Shown here: piece after piece, positions 31,542 through 45,700 of the stretch | Numbering within the stretch: the stretch's first letter is position 1 | How the letters are laid out: every line of letters starts with the position of its first letter | Assembly: GCF_000002235.5 (NCBI RefSeq) | Contig: NW_022145611.1 | Location: 7,094,242-7,158,241, forward strand | Direction: 5' to 3' | Source of the DNA: Strongylocentrotus purpuratus | Taxonomy: Eukaryota > Echinodermata > Echinoidea > Camarodonta > Strongylocentrotidae | DNA length: 64,000 bases | The notes under the pieces: generated by a model | Database searches by the model: none | Seen by the model: the letters and a program-made list of their open reading frames with translations, nothing else | What the model was told of the DNA's origin: nothing | Translations under genes and position numbers: made by a program

Positions 31542-34500
31542 GTAAATATCAAAACAATTCAAAGATACAATTCAGTATTTTAAATTGCATTATACAAAAT
31601 CAGTTTCCGGTAACATTAAACAGACATGTGGCCAACAAAATGATTTTAAGAACAAACACCAAGTAAAAAATCAAGTGCTTTAGAATTTTATTGTATCTAA
31701 TTAAAGTGTTTTCTACATTTAACATTTGCCAATGGGACATTTTAAAATGCTTTACTTGTAAACTTAAATATATATCACAAGAGAGAGATATCTTTAGAGA
31801 TAAACTCACTTTAATCATAATAATTTGACTTAAAACTGTGCATTACATAAATTGCATCATTAAGATATATTTAAGAATTTTCAGCTGTACAACACGCCTT
31901 TCAAAAATGTCTGAAGTAAATATTAATCTTGTCAGATGTACAAAAAGTGGGAAGAATTATTTCAGTATTACTTTTTCCTCTTAGTATTATTCTAGTAATT
32001 AGCCTCTCTAAGTATGGAAATCTGTACTAAAAGTGATTTTTTTTTTTAAATATTTTTTTTATCAAAAAACACAAAATTTCAAATGTTGTTGCTATATACA
32101 CTGTTGGTCATAATGGTGGAATAATTATTTTTGCCCCAATTTATGGAATGATTTTGACAATGATTTATTCCTAATATATCGAAATAATAATATGCATTCT
32201 CAGATTTTATTGAATAATAATTTGCGAGTGTTTGTTTTGCGTGATTGCTAAAGCATGTGTGTGCTACTATGCTAATCACCTAGGGGACCTACGTCCTTAA
32301 GTCATAAATGACAGTAATGAGGATTAATGCCCCATAAAAGGGCCCTAATATAGCACATCGACACGGTATTGACAACAGTGTACTATTTATTGTAATAAAG
32401 GAAATGCCTATATTAATTTGAAGTTAACAGTTGTATGTATTCCCCATCCCTTATTAACATCATGCATGTCTTGTATTGACAGCATAGGATACACATTACT
32501 GGATTTGAGCACCGTACCAAACGGGTAACATTCTTGGTTCCCATTTGTGTCATATTTGCTTCAAATTTTCCTGAAATCATTTAATTTTTTCTTCTTTGCA
32601 TCATGTTCTGTTTGCATTCAAGGATTTCACTATTTTGGATCAATTTTTCTTGTACTTTCATTGAAATTGTTGTCATTTGAAATCCTTAAAAACATGTTAT
32701 TTTCAAAATTTATTGTTTAGTTTTAAATCTTTTAAACAGAATTTGATATTTTATTCCACTCTCCAGATGAAATTATTGCTTGGCCATATTTCATCTTCTC
32801 ATTATTGACTAAGATTCAACAAATATAGCATTTTACCAGAAGCATTGGGGGTTTTTTTTGTTGGTTTTTCGTTCTTCTTCGTATTCCAGAATCTCTGCTT
32901 ACTAGTTTCTAATAGTTTCTAATCACCAAGTTTAAAGGGTTTGAAGGGGGGGGGGGGGGGAGTTATAATTGTTACATAAGGGGCTCAATATGAATTTCAT
33001 ATCACCTACAGTATTGCTCGTCATAAAGTAGACACTCTCACACTGTGTCACGTGTGACTGCTTGTATTTGACCCCGTTCTCACTCACTTCGTTGGAGCGC
33101 TCTGGAGCGCTCTAACTAAGACCCGTTCCTCAGGAGCGGTTCTTAGGTGAGTGAGAACGGTCAAAGTGGTCCAGGAAGTGGACTTCTGGACCGCTCCAGA
33201 AGACCACCTTCCGAGGTGGTCTTGAGGAGCGGGTCTTATTAAGAGCGGTTTGGAGCGCTCTAACGTGCAATGTGAACGGATAGCGTACTTTGAACGGAAG
33301 TGAGCTAGTGACCTTCGGTGCGAAACATGTAGTATGGTACATACGGTTTGTATTCCGCGCACGAAATAATTGACCTGCTGACCTGAGCTGCCATAGCAAC
33401 AAGACCACTTTGACTCGTGGAGCGGTTTGAGCCATAAAAAACTGCTCTGAGTGTGAACGCTCACAAACCGTTCCTCAAGACCCGTTCCTCTGGAGCGGTC
33501 TAACTAAGACCACTTTCAAAGTGAGTGAGAACGGGGTCTTATTCCTTAGACTTTGGTGTGACTCGGGGTGAGGGTGTCTACTTTATATCAAGCAATAATG
33601 TATATTTATAGACTTTTTATTTAGAAATTATTTAAAAAGTAATAATTTCCTTTTGTCTTTCTGTTTACTTCCTACAATTTTCTTGAAATCATATATATAT
33701 ATTCATTTTTTTAGTCAGGATTTTTTTTTTTAATTGTTAAACTGTAATGCACACCTTAAATCTGGGTCAATATCATTGCTAGTTCATGCAGGGGGAGAAA
33801 GCTTCTTTTTCCACAAAAACCTACTACTCCTTTCTTCTATTTTGCTTTTTGATATGCACATTTGCCATCAACATCATCTCCATAATTTCATTAAGGCTAG
33901 AAGTTGAAAGCTTAAGAATATAAATAGCAATGCCATCCTAGAATTATGAACAATAAAAGGGAAGATTGACAATTTATTTGCAAATGATAATAAAGTAAAT
34001 CTGATTGTTCTTTTTGTCTCATCTAATAATGTACAGTGTTTCTTTGGGGAAAAAATACACATTCATTGTTGTAAGCAAACTGCATCAAGCCATCTCCATA
34101 CATATTCGCGTAATCCTTTCTTGGTAGTGTAATTGCTTAGCTAAACATCAGAATTGTCAAAATTGTGGGGGAAAAAATCAATCACAATATGTGTTTAAGC
34201 AATAAATGTTAACCCATCTGGTGCATAAACAGTATGTATACTGCAGCTATAAGGTAAAGAGAAGAAGCAATAAAGTGCATAATATTTTATATTTTTAAAG
34301 ACAGATTATGAATGAATTTTGCAGTGACAAACTTTTTTCAATACAGAATCGAACTTGTAAAATCCCATCAATTTGACTTGAGATATTATTTGGCAAGATT
34401 TATATATACTTTTTCATTTTTAGTTTTGTTACTTTTAATTTGATTTTTTTGCACACTGTATGATTTCAATGTACAGATTGTTTAGGAAGATATGGGCTGC

Positions 34501-36029
34501 GCGGTTAAAGCGCTGAAGGTTAAAGCTACTATGTAAAGGAAACATGAACAAATTCTTCTGTTCTTTCTCAAAGCAATCCATGCAGCAGCAATCCATGCAA
34601 CAGCAATCCATGCAGCAGTCTTCCTTCACCACGCCGTCCGCTAGGAGTCGACCCTTTCAGGTCATGTCAGCATCCAGGTCGCGACCTGACACGTCCATCC
34701 TGGAGACGACAGGAGACTTAGAGGAGGATAAGACGAATGGACTCAAGATGGCCTTCCTACACTCGTGCAAGCATGACATGGTGAGAGGTCAAAGGTCACA
34801 TGGACAAAATAATATTATTGATAATGATCTTTTTTACCCAGGTAAGCTCTATCAGCTTCATTGTAATAAAAATGGAGATAAGACTTTTGAATTGATTGTA
34901 GACAATTTTTATGTTACAGGACACACAACTGTCCAATTCTGGGATACTTAGGGCATAGGAAATGTCACAAGTAAACTTTGTGTTTGAGATTGAGTGGTCT
35001 TGAATAATAACAGAGGTAGAAACACTACTCAGAACTTTGTTTACGTTTTATTTCCTTGTTGTGCAGAATAAGGCAGAGAACTTAGTCCAGGACCTTTTCC
35101 TCCAAGACACATTTGAGAGAGGCAAGACCAACTCGTCCCTGGACCAGGCAGTGGCTAAACTGAGTCGGGAACTCATCGATGATTTTCCAGCTTCGGATCC
35201 AAGATGGGCGGAGTCTCTCCCTCAAGGTGAATGTGTAAACCCTTCTTTGCTGTGGGCAGCAATTCATGCCCAAGAATTTAAGTGTTGAACATTATGTTTG
35301 CATTTACTCATAGCATTTCAGAGTTTGCCATAGGTCAAAATGAATCAAATGATAATGACACATTATGTTTTCGGGTTGTCTGTCCGTCTGTACGTCCCTA
35401 TCTCGTGACTACATATATATGTGACAAATAGCTTGTAATCACAATATTTTGAGAATCCGTTAATGGATTACAATCAAACTCTGAAAAATTGCTTCAGTTT
35501 GGGTTTGTTGAATCACTCTTTGGCGGAGGCATCATTTGCGACTGTGCACGGTCGAAGAGCCATCTAGTGTTATCCTCGAATTGGCAAGAATTATTTCTGT
35601 TTTCTACTCATTCATAGTTCCATTTATCAACATTTGCCACTCAATACCCAGGAGAGAAATAGGTACCTGGTAGGATAATGGAAGCCTTTGGGATAGAGTA
35701 ATAGACATACACCCTTGCGTGACCATATGGTAAGATAACTCTCCGGGGAGTGGAAATGTTGCACACTGTGCCATTGATTCTGATGACAGGGTAACAATAA
35801 TACCTGTAAAGAGCTTAGAGATGGTTTGCAGTAGTAAGTGATCTACAATTCCAGATTTATTATTATTATTATTATTATTATATTACTATGGTTATCTGCT
35901 TCCAGATTCTGTAGCATCCACTGGTTCCCTCATCCTCCTGCACCAGCTGGAAGACAAGATGAAAGCCCATGAGCATCTCGTCAAGTTCATCAAGGATGTC
36001 GGTATCTGGGACATGGTATGTAATGTAAC

Positions 36030-36073
<44 letters not shown>

Positions 36074-36723
36074 CAAGTATTTCGCGTCACCTGTGCCTCG
36101 GAAGAGAAATCAAACTGAATCACTGTGACCCTTGGGTCTCTCCTCCTGGGGGGGGGGGGGGGGGCATTTCACAAAACTTGTCATCAGTGACTAATGACAG
36201 TTTTTGTTATAGGCTACTGCAAAACCCTTGCTTCTAATTGGGGATGTGCAGGTGGACCACTACACTGGGGTTTCCCCCTACTTTTACACAAATAGTGCAG
36301 TGGGTTCTTAATGTGCAAAGGTGGTGACTCTCCTCTAAACAGGGCCTCCATTTAACATCCTATACAAGGGACTGAGTGTTTCCACTGTAACATAGCCTGC
36401 ATCCATGAAACGGGAGGTGCATGTTAACACACAACCCATGCTTCAGTCATCCGCCTGGGTTAGATTCAAACCAACAATCTATTGTTTGACAGGCAGACAC
36501 TTTACCAACAGAACAAACATGAAACCACACAGTGTTGCCACACAAGAGATTAGCTCTCAGCAACTCAAGTAAATAGATATTGTTCCCTTCTCAGATTAAA
36601 CTAAACACTATCAAGTCTTGGTTATTATAGTAGTAGTAGTAATAGTTATTGTTGTGGCTGTTGCTGTTTTTGTAGTATTTTTTTTTCTTTATTGTGTTGT
36701 CATCTTTTTTCTTTTCATTTGTC

Positions 36724-36762
<39 letters not shown>

Positions 36763-39700
36763 TTTATTCGGGCATTTTTTTTTAGTATTCTGAGCCCGGT
36801 GTGAGTGAACAGTGACGAAATGAACATAAAAACTGCTGAAGTTCAAGGTTTAAAAACAGGTATTTGATTGCAATTCTCTCCTCAGCTTCATTCAGTGATA
36901 GTAAGAGACCTACCGCAGACGACACACAACCTTCTCAGTGAGCATGCCGAGAAGCTCTCTGCTGCTAGAGCACTGTGTAACAAACATGTCAAGTAAGTGT
37001 GAGAGCTCTTAAGCCTCTTTCAGATACGATGCGGCAAAACCATGGTGGTTTGCTATGATGATGCAAAATATGACATGCTTCAAATTTTTGTATCTTTTAA
37101 AGCGGGACTGCACTACTTGTAGCTACTTGCCCCCTCTTTATAGCCAACAATGCCTAAGCAGTACCCATTGATCCTCCATGTTAGCCTTTTTCGTTTGTTA
37201 AGTGAGAGCTGTAAGTGCATTAAGTTTTATGTCATGTACACTAAAAAATCTGTAGTTTATTGTGCCATATGATGAGTGAGCCTTAGTTCTCACATTCTCT
37301 CTGTCTGTCTTCCTCACATTCCTCTTTCTTCTCTTCCTCCTCTCTCTCTCTCTCTTTCTCTTCTCCTCTCTCTCTCTCTTTCACTCTTAACTAGTGCGGT
37401 CCATGGACAAAATGCAGAGATTTCAAGAACAGACCCCTTTCTCCACAAACTTTGAAGCAGTCCTGCTTCCATTTTTTGAGCGTGAGTGAATACCTCAATA
37501 TAAAAACCAAATCTCACTCACCCACATACACCCTCTCTCGTCCATTTTATAAACCAGATTCCAGGGACTGATAGACACAGCAGTATGTCGTGCCTTGAGG
37601 AAGAGGAAGCAAGATGCAGTCCCTTCCGGTCTTACCCCTAGAGACATCTTCTACAGAGAGGTACGTCATCTTATACACATCTATCTCATTTAAAGGAAAA
37701 TCCAACCTTAAAGGTAAAGACCAGTTATGGTCATGCGATTGCATTGTGAAAGAAACGTTGTGGAATCGATCAGAAAAGGTTGATCATCTAGCATCTAGCA
37801 TCTGCAAGGTTCTGGAATCATCAAAATGATAAGAAATTTGGCCCATTCTTCGTAAAGTTACAAGCACTATACACAGAAAGATGTATATGGGACTACCCTA
37901 TATCTCTCACAGACCATGAGAGAAACAAATTTACCAAATATATGAATTAGTAGGCGGTTTCCCGGCAAATTTGTTATCATCATGTATTAGTCAAAACATA
38001 TTCTTTCACATGATTGGTAATGAGAGCTTCCATTTCATTTTTTGAAATTGGGGCGTTTCCAATACTGGTCTTTACCTTTAATAGACAACCACTCTTAAAG
38101 AAAGTAGGAAAATCAGAGAAGCAGAGTGTTAAAGTTTGAATGAAAATCAACAAAGAATGAGAAAGTTATGAATTTCAAAAAGTTGTAATCAATGAACGTA
38201 AAGGCACTATCCAATTGGCTGTATTGGTAATGTCACTGATGTAGTGACGGACAACTTTCCCATTTGTCTCAACACACAAAATGACTAAAATCTCAATTTT
38301 TCTAAATGTAAAACTCATAAGGGTCTTTCCATTCCGTCATATAATTTGATCAGTGCCCTGAGGAAGAAGGCACTTAAGAGAAAAACAGATTTAATGATGT
38401 TTAAGTACACAATAAATAGGAGAATTGTCCGTGACTTAATCACAATCCACTGACGAAATTGCCAATTTTAGATTCAAATAGATTTAGTGACCTCATGTAG
38501 ACTCCCTCTATTCGTCCGATTTAGCTTAACCTTATTATGAACTTATGACAAGTCAAGTGTTGTTTTTTTTCTTCTATTTTTCTTCCATTGCAGGTGTCTA
38601 AAATGGAAGATATTGTGGAAGCCTTGATGGAGGAAGAGCAGGATCTTCTATCAAGTGGACTTACTCCCCAGGACACAGTGAGTCTCATCTCTAGCATCAA
38701 CACCATCATTCAGAGTGTCCTCCAAGAAGCCTGGCACCTCCACCAATCAAGGTCACTGGTCTACCAGTCTCACAACGAGGCCAGCGGGACCTCGTTGCCG
38801 TTCATTCCATGGATTGGTGAGTTGCAGAATTGAAGATACGAACATGTTTGTGTTTGAGTGTAACTTTTACTTTAGCTGTAATGCCCTGACATATTACTTA
38901 GCCATCTCAGTAATTTACTTGAAGGGTTGGTGCCTTACACAGAGGCACTAGCATACTGTCTTACTTTGACTTCTATACAGGGTGTCCCTGAAAGAAGAAA
39001 CCAAATCTTCTTTGAATCACTCAATAATTTCACATTGTTATTTGGTTGATGTATACATGGTTGGTTTCAACTCCTTGTCCAAAATACGTAAGTGGATGTC
39101 TGCTAAGTTTATTCAATTTCTTGCACAATTTGCCTTTAAGCTTTGGTTTCTCTATTTCAAGGAATTACTGTATGGATCAGTTTCATAAACTAGTGTTTCT
39201 ACGCATCCAAATTTTTTTTCCATCAGTCAAAGGCTTTTGTTTATCGTTCTTAATTTGTCCAAATAATAATGACTTATGTTGCAGTAAAACGTGATTAAAT
39301 GGCTTTTTTTTTTTGGGGGGGGGGGTTAGATTATGGCTATTTTATGTTTTTTGTTAATTTTTATACTATCTTTGCAATAAAATGGTCACTCCATTCTATC
39401 CGTTCCTTCAACAGCCTCTTCTGGGCCAAGGGGCATACGTATGCAGCTTGTACAACAGGTAAGTGGAGTGTCCTTTCAATATCATCCATCAGCCCTTCTG
39501 ATCTGCTATCCCATTTAGTTTCATATCTTAAGAGCCATTAGAGTCAGCATTGCCAAGCTTGGGCGATAGAGGCATTGTTATTCCTCTATTATGTGTGGCT
39601 AGAAGCTGTAAGATCATTCACTAATCATGCTAATCTCTCAGTACCTCCACTTTTAACACAAATTTAATTTGGGTTTGCAAAAATATTGAGAGTATCTTAG

Positions 39701-42700
39701 AGCCCCGCCGCACTAGTTTGGCCAGGAGGGATTAGACCTCCCTGCATGATCACTGACAGGTGGTTATCTCATCAAATAAGCTCTCAAATAACATAAGAAA
39801 AAGAGGATCATGGGGACCAATGGTCACGGATTAGGCATTGGTTGCTATATGGAGGGCGGAAGTTGCTATAAGTAGTGCAGTGGGCTTTAATACAAAAAAA
39901 TGAATCCTCAGAGAGTATACTAGTTTTCAACAAGTTTAAGGAACAGCTTTAATATAGAGATTTTATGTTTTTGGATGCTCAGGGGGGTGTTTCACAAAGA
40001 TCCTAAGTTGGATTTAAAAATTATGGAGAGCCATGTGTAGCCTTAAAATAAAAATATTCAAAAGTGAACATTCAAGTATTCCAGAACAAATCAATAACAT
40101 AAAATCTCCTTGATAATAGAAAATAAGAATGATTTAATCCTTTTAATTACTTTAACAAAATATTTCATAGATGCTAATGGCTTTCCATAAATGTTAAGTC
40201 CAACTTCGAGATAAGTTCAACTTAGCATCTTTGTGAAACACCCCCCTGGCAATTAAAGCAGGCTGTGTATATAACATTTGCTTTTTTTTTAATGCAGCAT
40301 AACCTGACGGTAGGCAGGGCCGTGGCTAACGCAGAGGACGCCCAGTCTCGCTCCGGTCTCTTCCAGCAGCTCCAGTCCATCACGGACCTCTTGCTGGAGG
40401 GCTACATCGCCCAGCTGGAATCTTCCATGCAGGCTGACGGGGAGGACAGCGTGCAGTATGCTGAGCTGGAGCAGAGGTATACCCAGGAGAGGACCACCCT
40501 CATCTCCCCATTCTGTAAGTGATGCATTCCACCGAGATGCCAACCAGTATGATTTTATCGTATTTAGTACGATAAAAAAGAGTGAAATACGATAATACGA
40601 TATCGCCTCTTGAAATACAATTTTTCATCTTTATAAAAATCTTTCTCATTTAAATGTTAATGAAAGAGCGAACATTTTACTTGACCGTTCTTACCAGTAA
40701 AACAATTTTCAGCGAATTTCATATTTTACTCACTATTTTGTGAAATGCATTGATGTGATGACAACGGGCCAGTGGAAGTGTGGAGTTTTCATGAAAATCT
40801 GATTTTTCTCTCCAAAATTTTTCTTTTTAATTTTTTTTTTATAAAGGATATTCAGTCTCTTTTTTTGTGTCAAGAAGTTGGCATCTCTGATTCCATCCCT
40901 CCAAGATGTAGCTAGGTGTAGGCAATTCCATGTTAATTTTACTAAATATTTGAATGTGCTTATTATAGATATGAGGTTAAATTACCTAAAAGTGTTGCTA
41001 TGATTAAATACCATGTAGCCCATTACTTTAACCAGTGTCCATTTTAATTTAGTCTTCAAGCTACCTATTTTTTGAGTTATCTTGATGGTTATCTGTGGCA
41101 ACAGCATGTCTTGATCACATTATTCTGTTACCACATGGACACATCGTTCAATACTTATAAACAACAGATATATCATTGCAATAGAAAGCTTTGTACATGG
41201 TATTACATTTAATTAATAATCATTATTGCCAATTTTATATTGAATTGAGGTGCCGTGTAGATGTTTTACTTAAAATTGCACGCTTGTTTATTATATGTAT
41301 TTTATAATAATTTTGAATGTAACAAATTTAATACCAATTGAATTTGACTGGATATATATATATATATTATATTTTTTTTTACGGATAATGCATTATACCA
41401 CCACTCAATTTGGGTTTACTGTCTCTCTCTTTCTTTCAAAATCTTTCTCACTTTCAATTGTTGGACAATACGTTGATGTCAGTTGATATATGATTATTGG
41501 TCCTGTGAAGTCCTATGTACCTTTTAATTATGTTTAAATGCGATTGCTCTTGAGTGTTTTTTTTTTTTTTCTTCTTCTTTTCATATCTATGTATTTAAAG
41601 TGTCAATATATACAGTTTTATTGTACAAAGTATATATACATATAACTATATTGTGAACCATTTATATGCCTGCCTTTTTTACTGTATGAAATCCAACTTA
41701 TGGTTGCAATAAATGAATGATTTAATTAATAAAATACTTGTCAACCGAACTATCAACTACAACACCTTATGCTTCTAGATCGATATCATAAATGAACTTG
41801 TACATTTGGATATTTTTCATTTATATTTTTCTTTGACTTGTCACCAGTGGAGCATAGACAGTTCGAGAGAGCAGCTGTGCTTGCTGAGAAGTACTGTGAC
41901 TTTGGCATCCTCGTTGAGCTTTGCGAGTCTGGAACGGGCCGCAAGGACAGACTCCAGTACTACATGGATCAGTTCTCAAATAAGGTATTTCAGGATCCAT
42001 GTTTATCATTAAGTTGATTTAATTTTGGCATCCTTGTTGAGCTTTGCGAGTCTGGAACGGGCCGCAAGGACAGACTCCAATACTACATGGATCAGTTCTC
42101 AAATAAGGTATTTTGTGATCCATGTTTCTCATTAAGTTGATTTAATTTTGGCATCCTTTTTAAACTATTCGAATCTGGAACAAGCCGCAAGGACAGACTC
42201 CAATACTATATGGATCAGTTCTCAAATAAGGTATTTCAGGATCCATGTTTATCATTAAGTTGATTTAATTTTTGCATCCTTGTTGAGCTATGCGAGTCTG
42301 GAACAGGCCGCAAGGACAGACTCCAATACCACATGGATCAGTTCTCAAATAAGGTATTTTGTGATCCATGTTTCTCATTAAGTTGATTTAATTTTTGCAT
42401 CCTTGTTGAGCTTTGCGAGTCTGGAACAGGCCGCAAGGACAGGCTCCAATACTGCATGGATCAGTTCTCAAATAAGGTATTTTGTGATTCATGTTTCTCA
42501 TCAAGTTGATTTAATTTTGGCATCCTTGTTGAGCTCTGCGAGTCTGGAACAGGCCGCAAGGACAGACTCCAATACTATATGGATCAGTTCTCAAATAAGG
42601 TATTTTGAGATCCATGTTTCTCATTAAGTTGATTTAATTTTTGCATCCTTGTCGAGCTCCGCGAGTCTGGAACAGGCCGCAAGGACAGACTCCAATACCA

Positions 42701-45700
42701 CATGGATCAGTTCTCAAATAAGGTATTTTGTGATCCGTTCATCTTATCAAGTTGGATTTCATTATGAAGATGTTCCTTGTCTTTTCATACTATATCTCTA
42801 TGTTTATAAACATGTTTGTAAGAGAGTCAAGAAGTTAAGTAATCTGGTTTATTCTCGCTAATATATAATATTATTGACATAATATATTATTTATAATTGT
42901 ACAATGTTGTTTCCTTTTTAACAGATGGTTTAAATCTCATGGTGCCAGTCAAGTTGATTTTGTCTCATCTCTTTCCTCAATCTTTCAGTTGCTATTAATT
43001 CTCCCAATTTTCTTAATAATTGATTGATCTTGCTGTCATCCCCCTTGATATTAATTCCAAAATCATTTAGTCCTAGAGGACAAAATTATTTCAGTTATTG
43101 TTTACAAAGCATGTTTTAGTTTATTGTTAAACTCGATCTTCCCTTTCACACCCTAATCATGTTTTATATTATCTGTAAGCCTCTTCTTTTAAATGGCTAG
43201 GTATCTTTGCCATAGGCTATACTATCAAAATGCTTGTTTACATAAAACTTTACATCATATTTTCTTTTTCTTTGTAACTCATGTATGGATATGTATACAA
43301 AATCAACTGTTTAATTGTTGTTACTTTGTTACCCACTGAGATACATTTGTAACATTGTGTTATGTTTTAATAAATTAAATTAAAAAACTAATTTTCAACC
43401 CTTTCTTACAGGGCTTCTCTGACTTTGTTTTCAAGTACTACATTGACAGAGGTGAGTTCAATGGATTACATTTTTATATTCTTGTAGTAAATTAAACATG
43501 ATTAAAAGGGATGCTTTGTTATGTTATGTCAGGTGCATCAAAGGACTATAAATGGTTCTTCCTCTCACCTTAATGTATGCTATGACACATGTGTATGATA
43601 TGATATGTAATGTAATGTATGATACGTCATCCATTTTGTATATAAGACTTGACACTTTTTCTTTTTTTGTATGTCCGTGCCAAAGGTCAACGTGGGAAAC
43701 TGCTGACCCATTTTGCCCATCGTCCAGAGCTGAGTGAATTCTTACAACCACATGACCACTTGGGATGGCTACAGGATATCCACACCAACAACTACTCGCA
43801 GGTCAGTAACGTTTGTTCTTGCGTCAGAACACTTTACTCATTTCGTTCACTTTATCAGTCAATATTGTTTTGCATATATTCAGTCAGTTTTTGTTTTCTC
43901 TTGCTCTCTCTATCTCTCGCTCTCTGTCTCTGAGAATATGGACTGGTTTAATAAGCGAGTTCGTAATTTGGATTTGCGCATGGGCAGATAAAGGTCATTC
44001 GTACCCAAATTGTAAAACCATTGAGACGAATACTCGGATCGTGCTCATGAAAGTTATGTAATCAGTATTCATTTATGCACCAACAGTACATTTATCTGAT
44101 ACACAGGTAGAAGTATTCTTCTCAAGAGGCAAACAAAAGGTACTCATGAAGCACCTCCATCCCTTTGGCAGTGATAAAATGCACATGTGGGACGTATCCA
44201 TCATGTAAAACATCTGTGGATATTTGGGGGTCATGCGTTCCAGAGCTATTTACGAACTCGCTTATTGTTGAGGTGATATTTTGATTCTGCACCTTATGTT
44301 TGGAATGTTCTTTTATTCATACAGCATATCTATCTTTTTTTCTTTACAGGCCCAGGACACATTGAGAAAACTTGCAACTAGAGAATCCTTCTCAGTCTCA
44401 AAGAAGAAGGTATTAACCAGCTGATTAAATTCCTTGAAAAGTAGTAAATATTCAAGATATGATGTTGGGATTATAACTATGTTTATCACTGTAATAGTAT
44501 ATATACCATACAATTAGTTATCTTAAAATATATTCATGTTTGTTTTGTTATAATGTTAGTTGCTCATGTTATTATCTTAAATTGTACTAACTCTTGATTA
44601 GTATAACTTTTTCATGTGTAATATGTTTCATATTTTGCTTCAACAATGCATATAGAAACTTATATGTTTACTAGCACTCTAAGAATATAGCATTATTATT
44701 ATTATTAGGAAACTACATAATTGAGTGAGGTGGAATGCTAGTCATAAAATTTTCATTCAGCAACTAATTTTGAATTTCTTTTGCATTAGAGTTATTCATC
44801 TACTTCTGTTATGCAATTGCTTTGCATCTTTGAAAGATAACATTTCTAGTCCTTGCATATCATAAATGGTTCATAACATTTGAGAATTCAATAAAACTCA
44901 ATGTTTTGATTACAGACGCTGCTGAGCCTTGGCAAGCTTGCTGCTCTAGCATCGGACAATGATCATCAGAGAGAGATTGGTGGTGAGTGTGAACAAGACC
45001 CTCAAAACACACACTATCTGCTAGATGGCAGTTATGACTGGACAAATGAATGTTTACAGTAACGTTCCCTTGATCGCATTTTTATCTGTGTGATTTTTAG
45101 ATTGTATATTGTATGGGTTATAGCCAAATTTGTATCCTATTTTCCCATATTTGTTCCTCGAAAATGAACTACCGGTATACGTTTATGGTAGTTTATGGAG
45201 ACTTCTTTTTTATATATAAACAGGGGCTGACAGCCTCAAAATCAACATTTTCAGATGCTCTGTATGTTAGGTCTTTCATGAAAATACAATTATATCTACC
45301 GGATTTACATTTATGAATATGGCTGCAGATTCAATCAGTATTGATTTTCATACAGTGTGAAATCAAGTACTCTCTAGGTCATTCGTCAACTTGTAGGAAT
45401 AGGTAGACACGAAGAAAAGAGTTTGAATTGTCACCTTTACTACATTTACAATGTCTTTGAAAGAATTCTTGGCTATAATAGTCACAGAAGATAAATCTTG
45501 ATATATTGTGTCCTCCCTTAGAAATCAATGCAGAGTTGGACGTCATCACGCATCATGAACAGCTACCAAGGGATCTTATTCAGGTGAGTTTTTGTTAACC
45601 CGCTTTTTAAAAAGGTTATATTTTAGCTTTCATGAAAATACCTGAGAATACCTTGCACTGGTGAATTAGTCATCGAACATTGCATTAAATAGCCCAAGTT

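Noticed and set aside
33084-33464. 126-codon minus frame
   Set aside because: Lies wholly inside a hairpin MITE; no domain.
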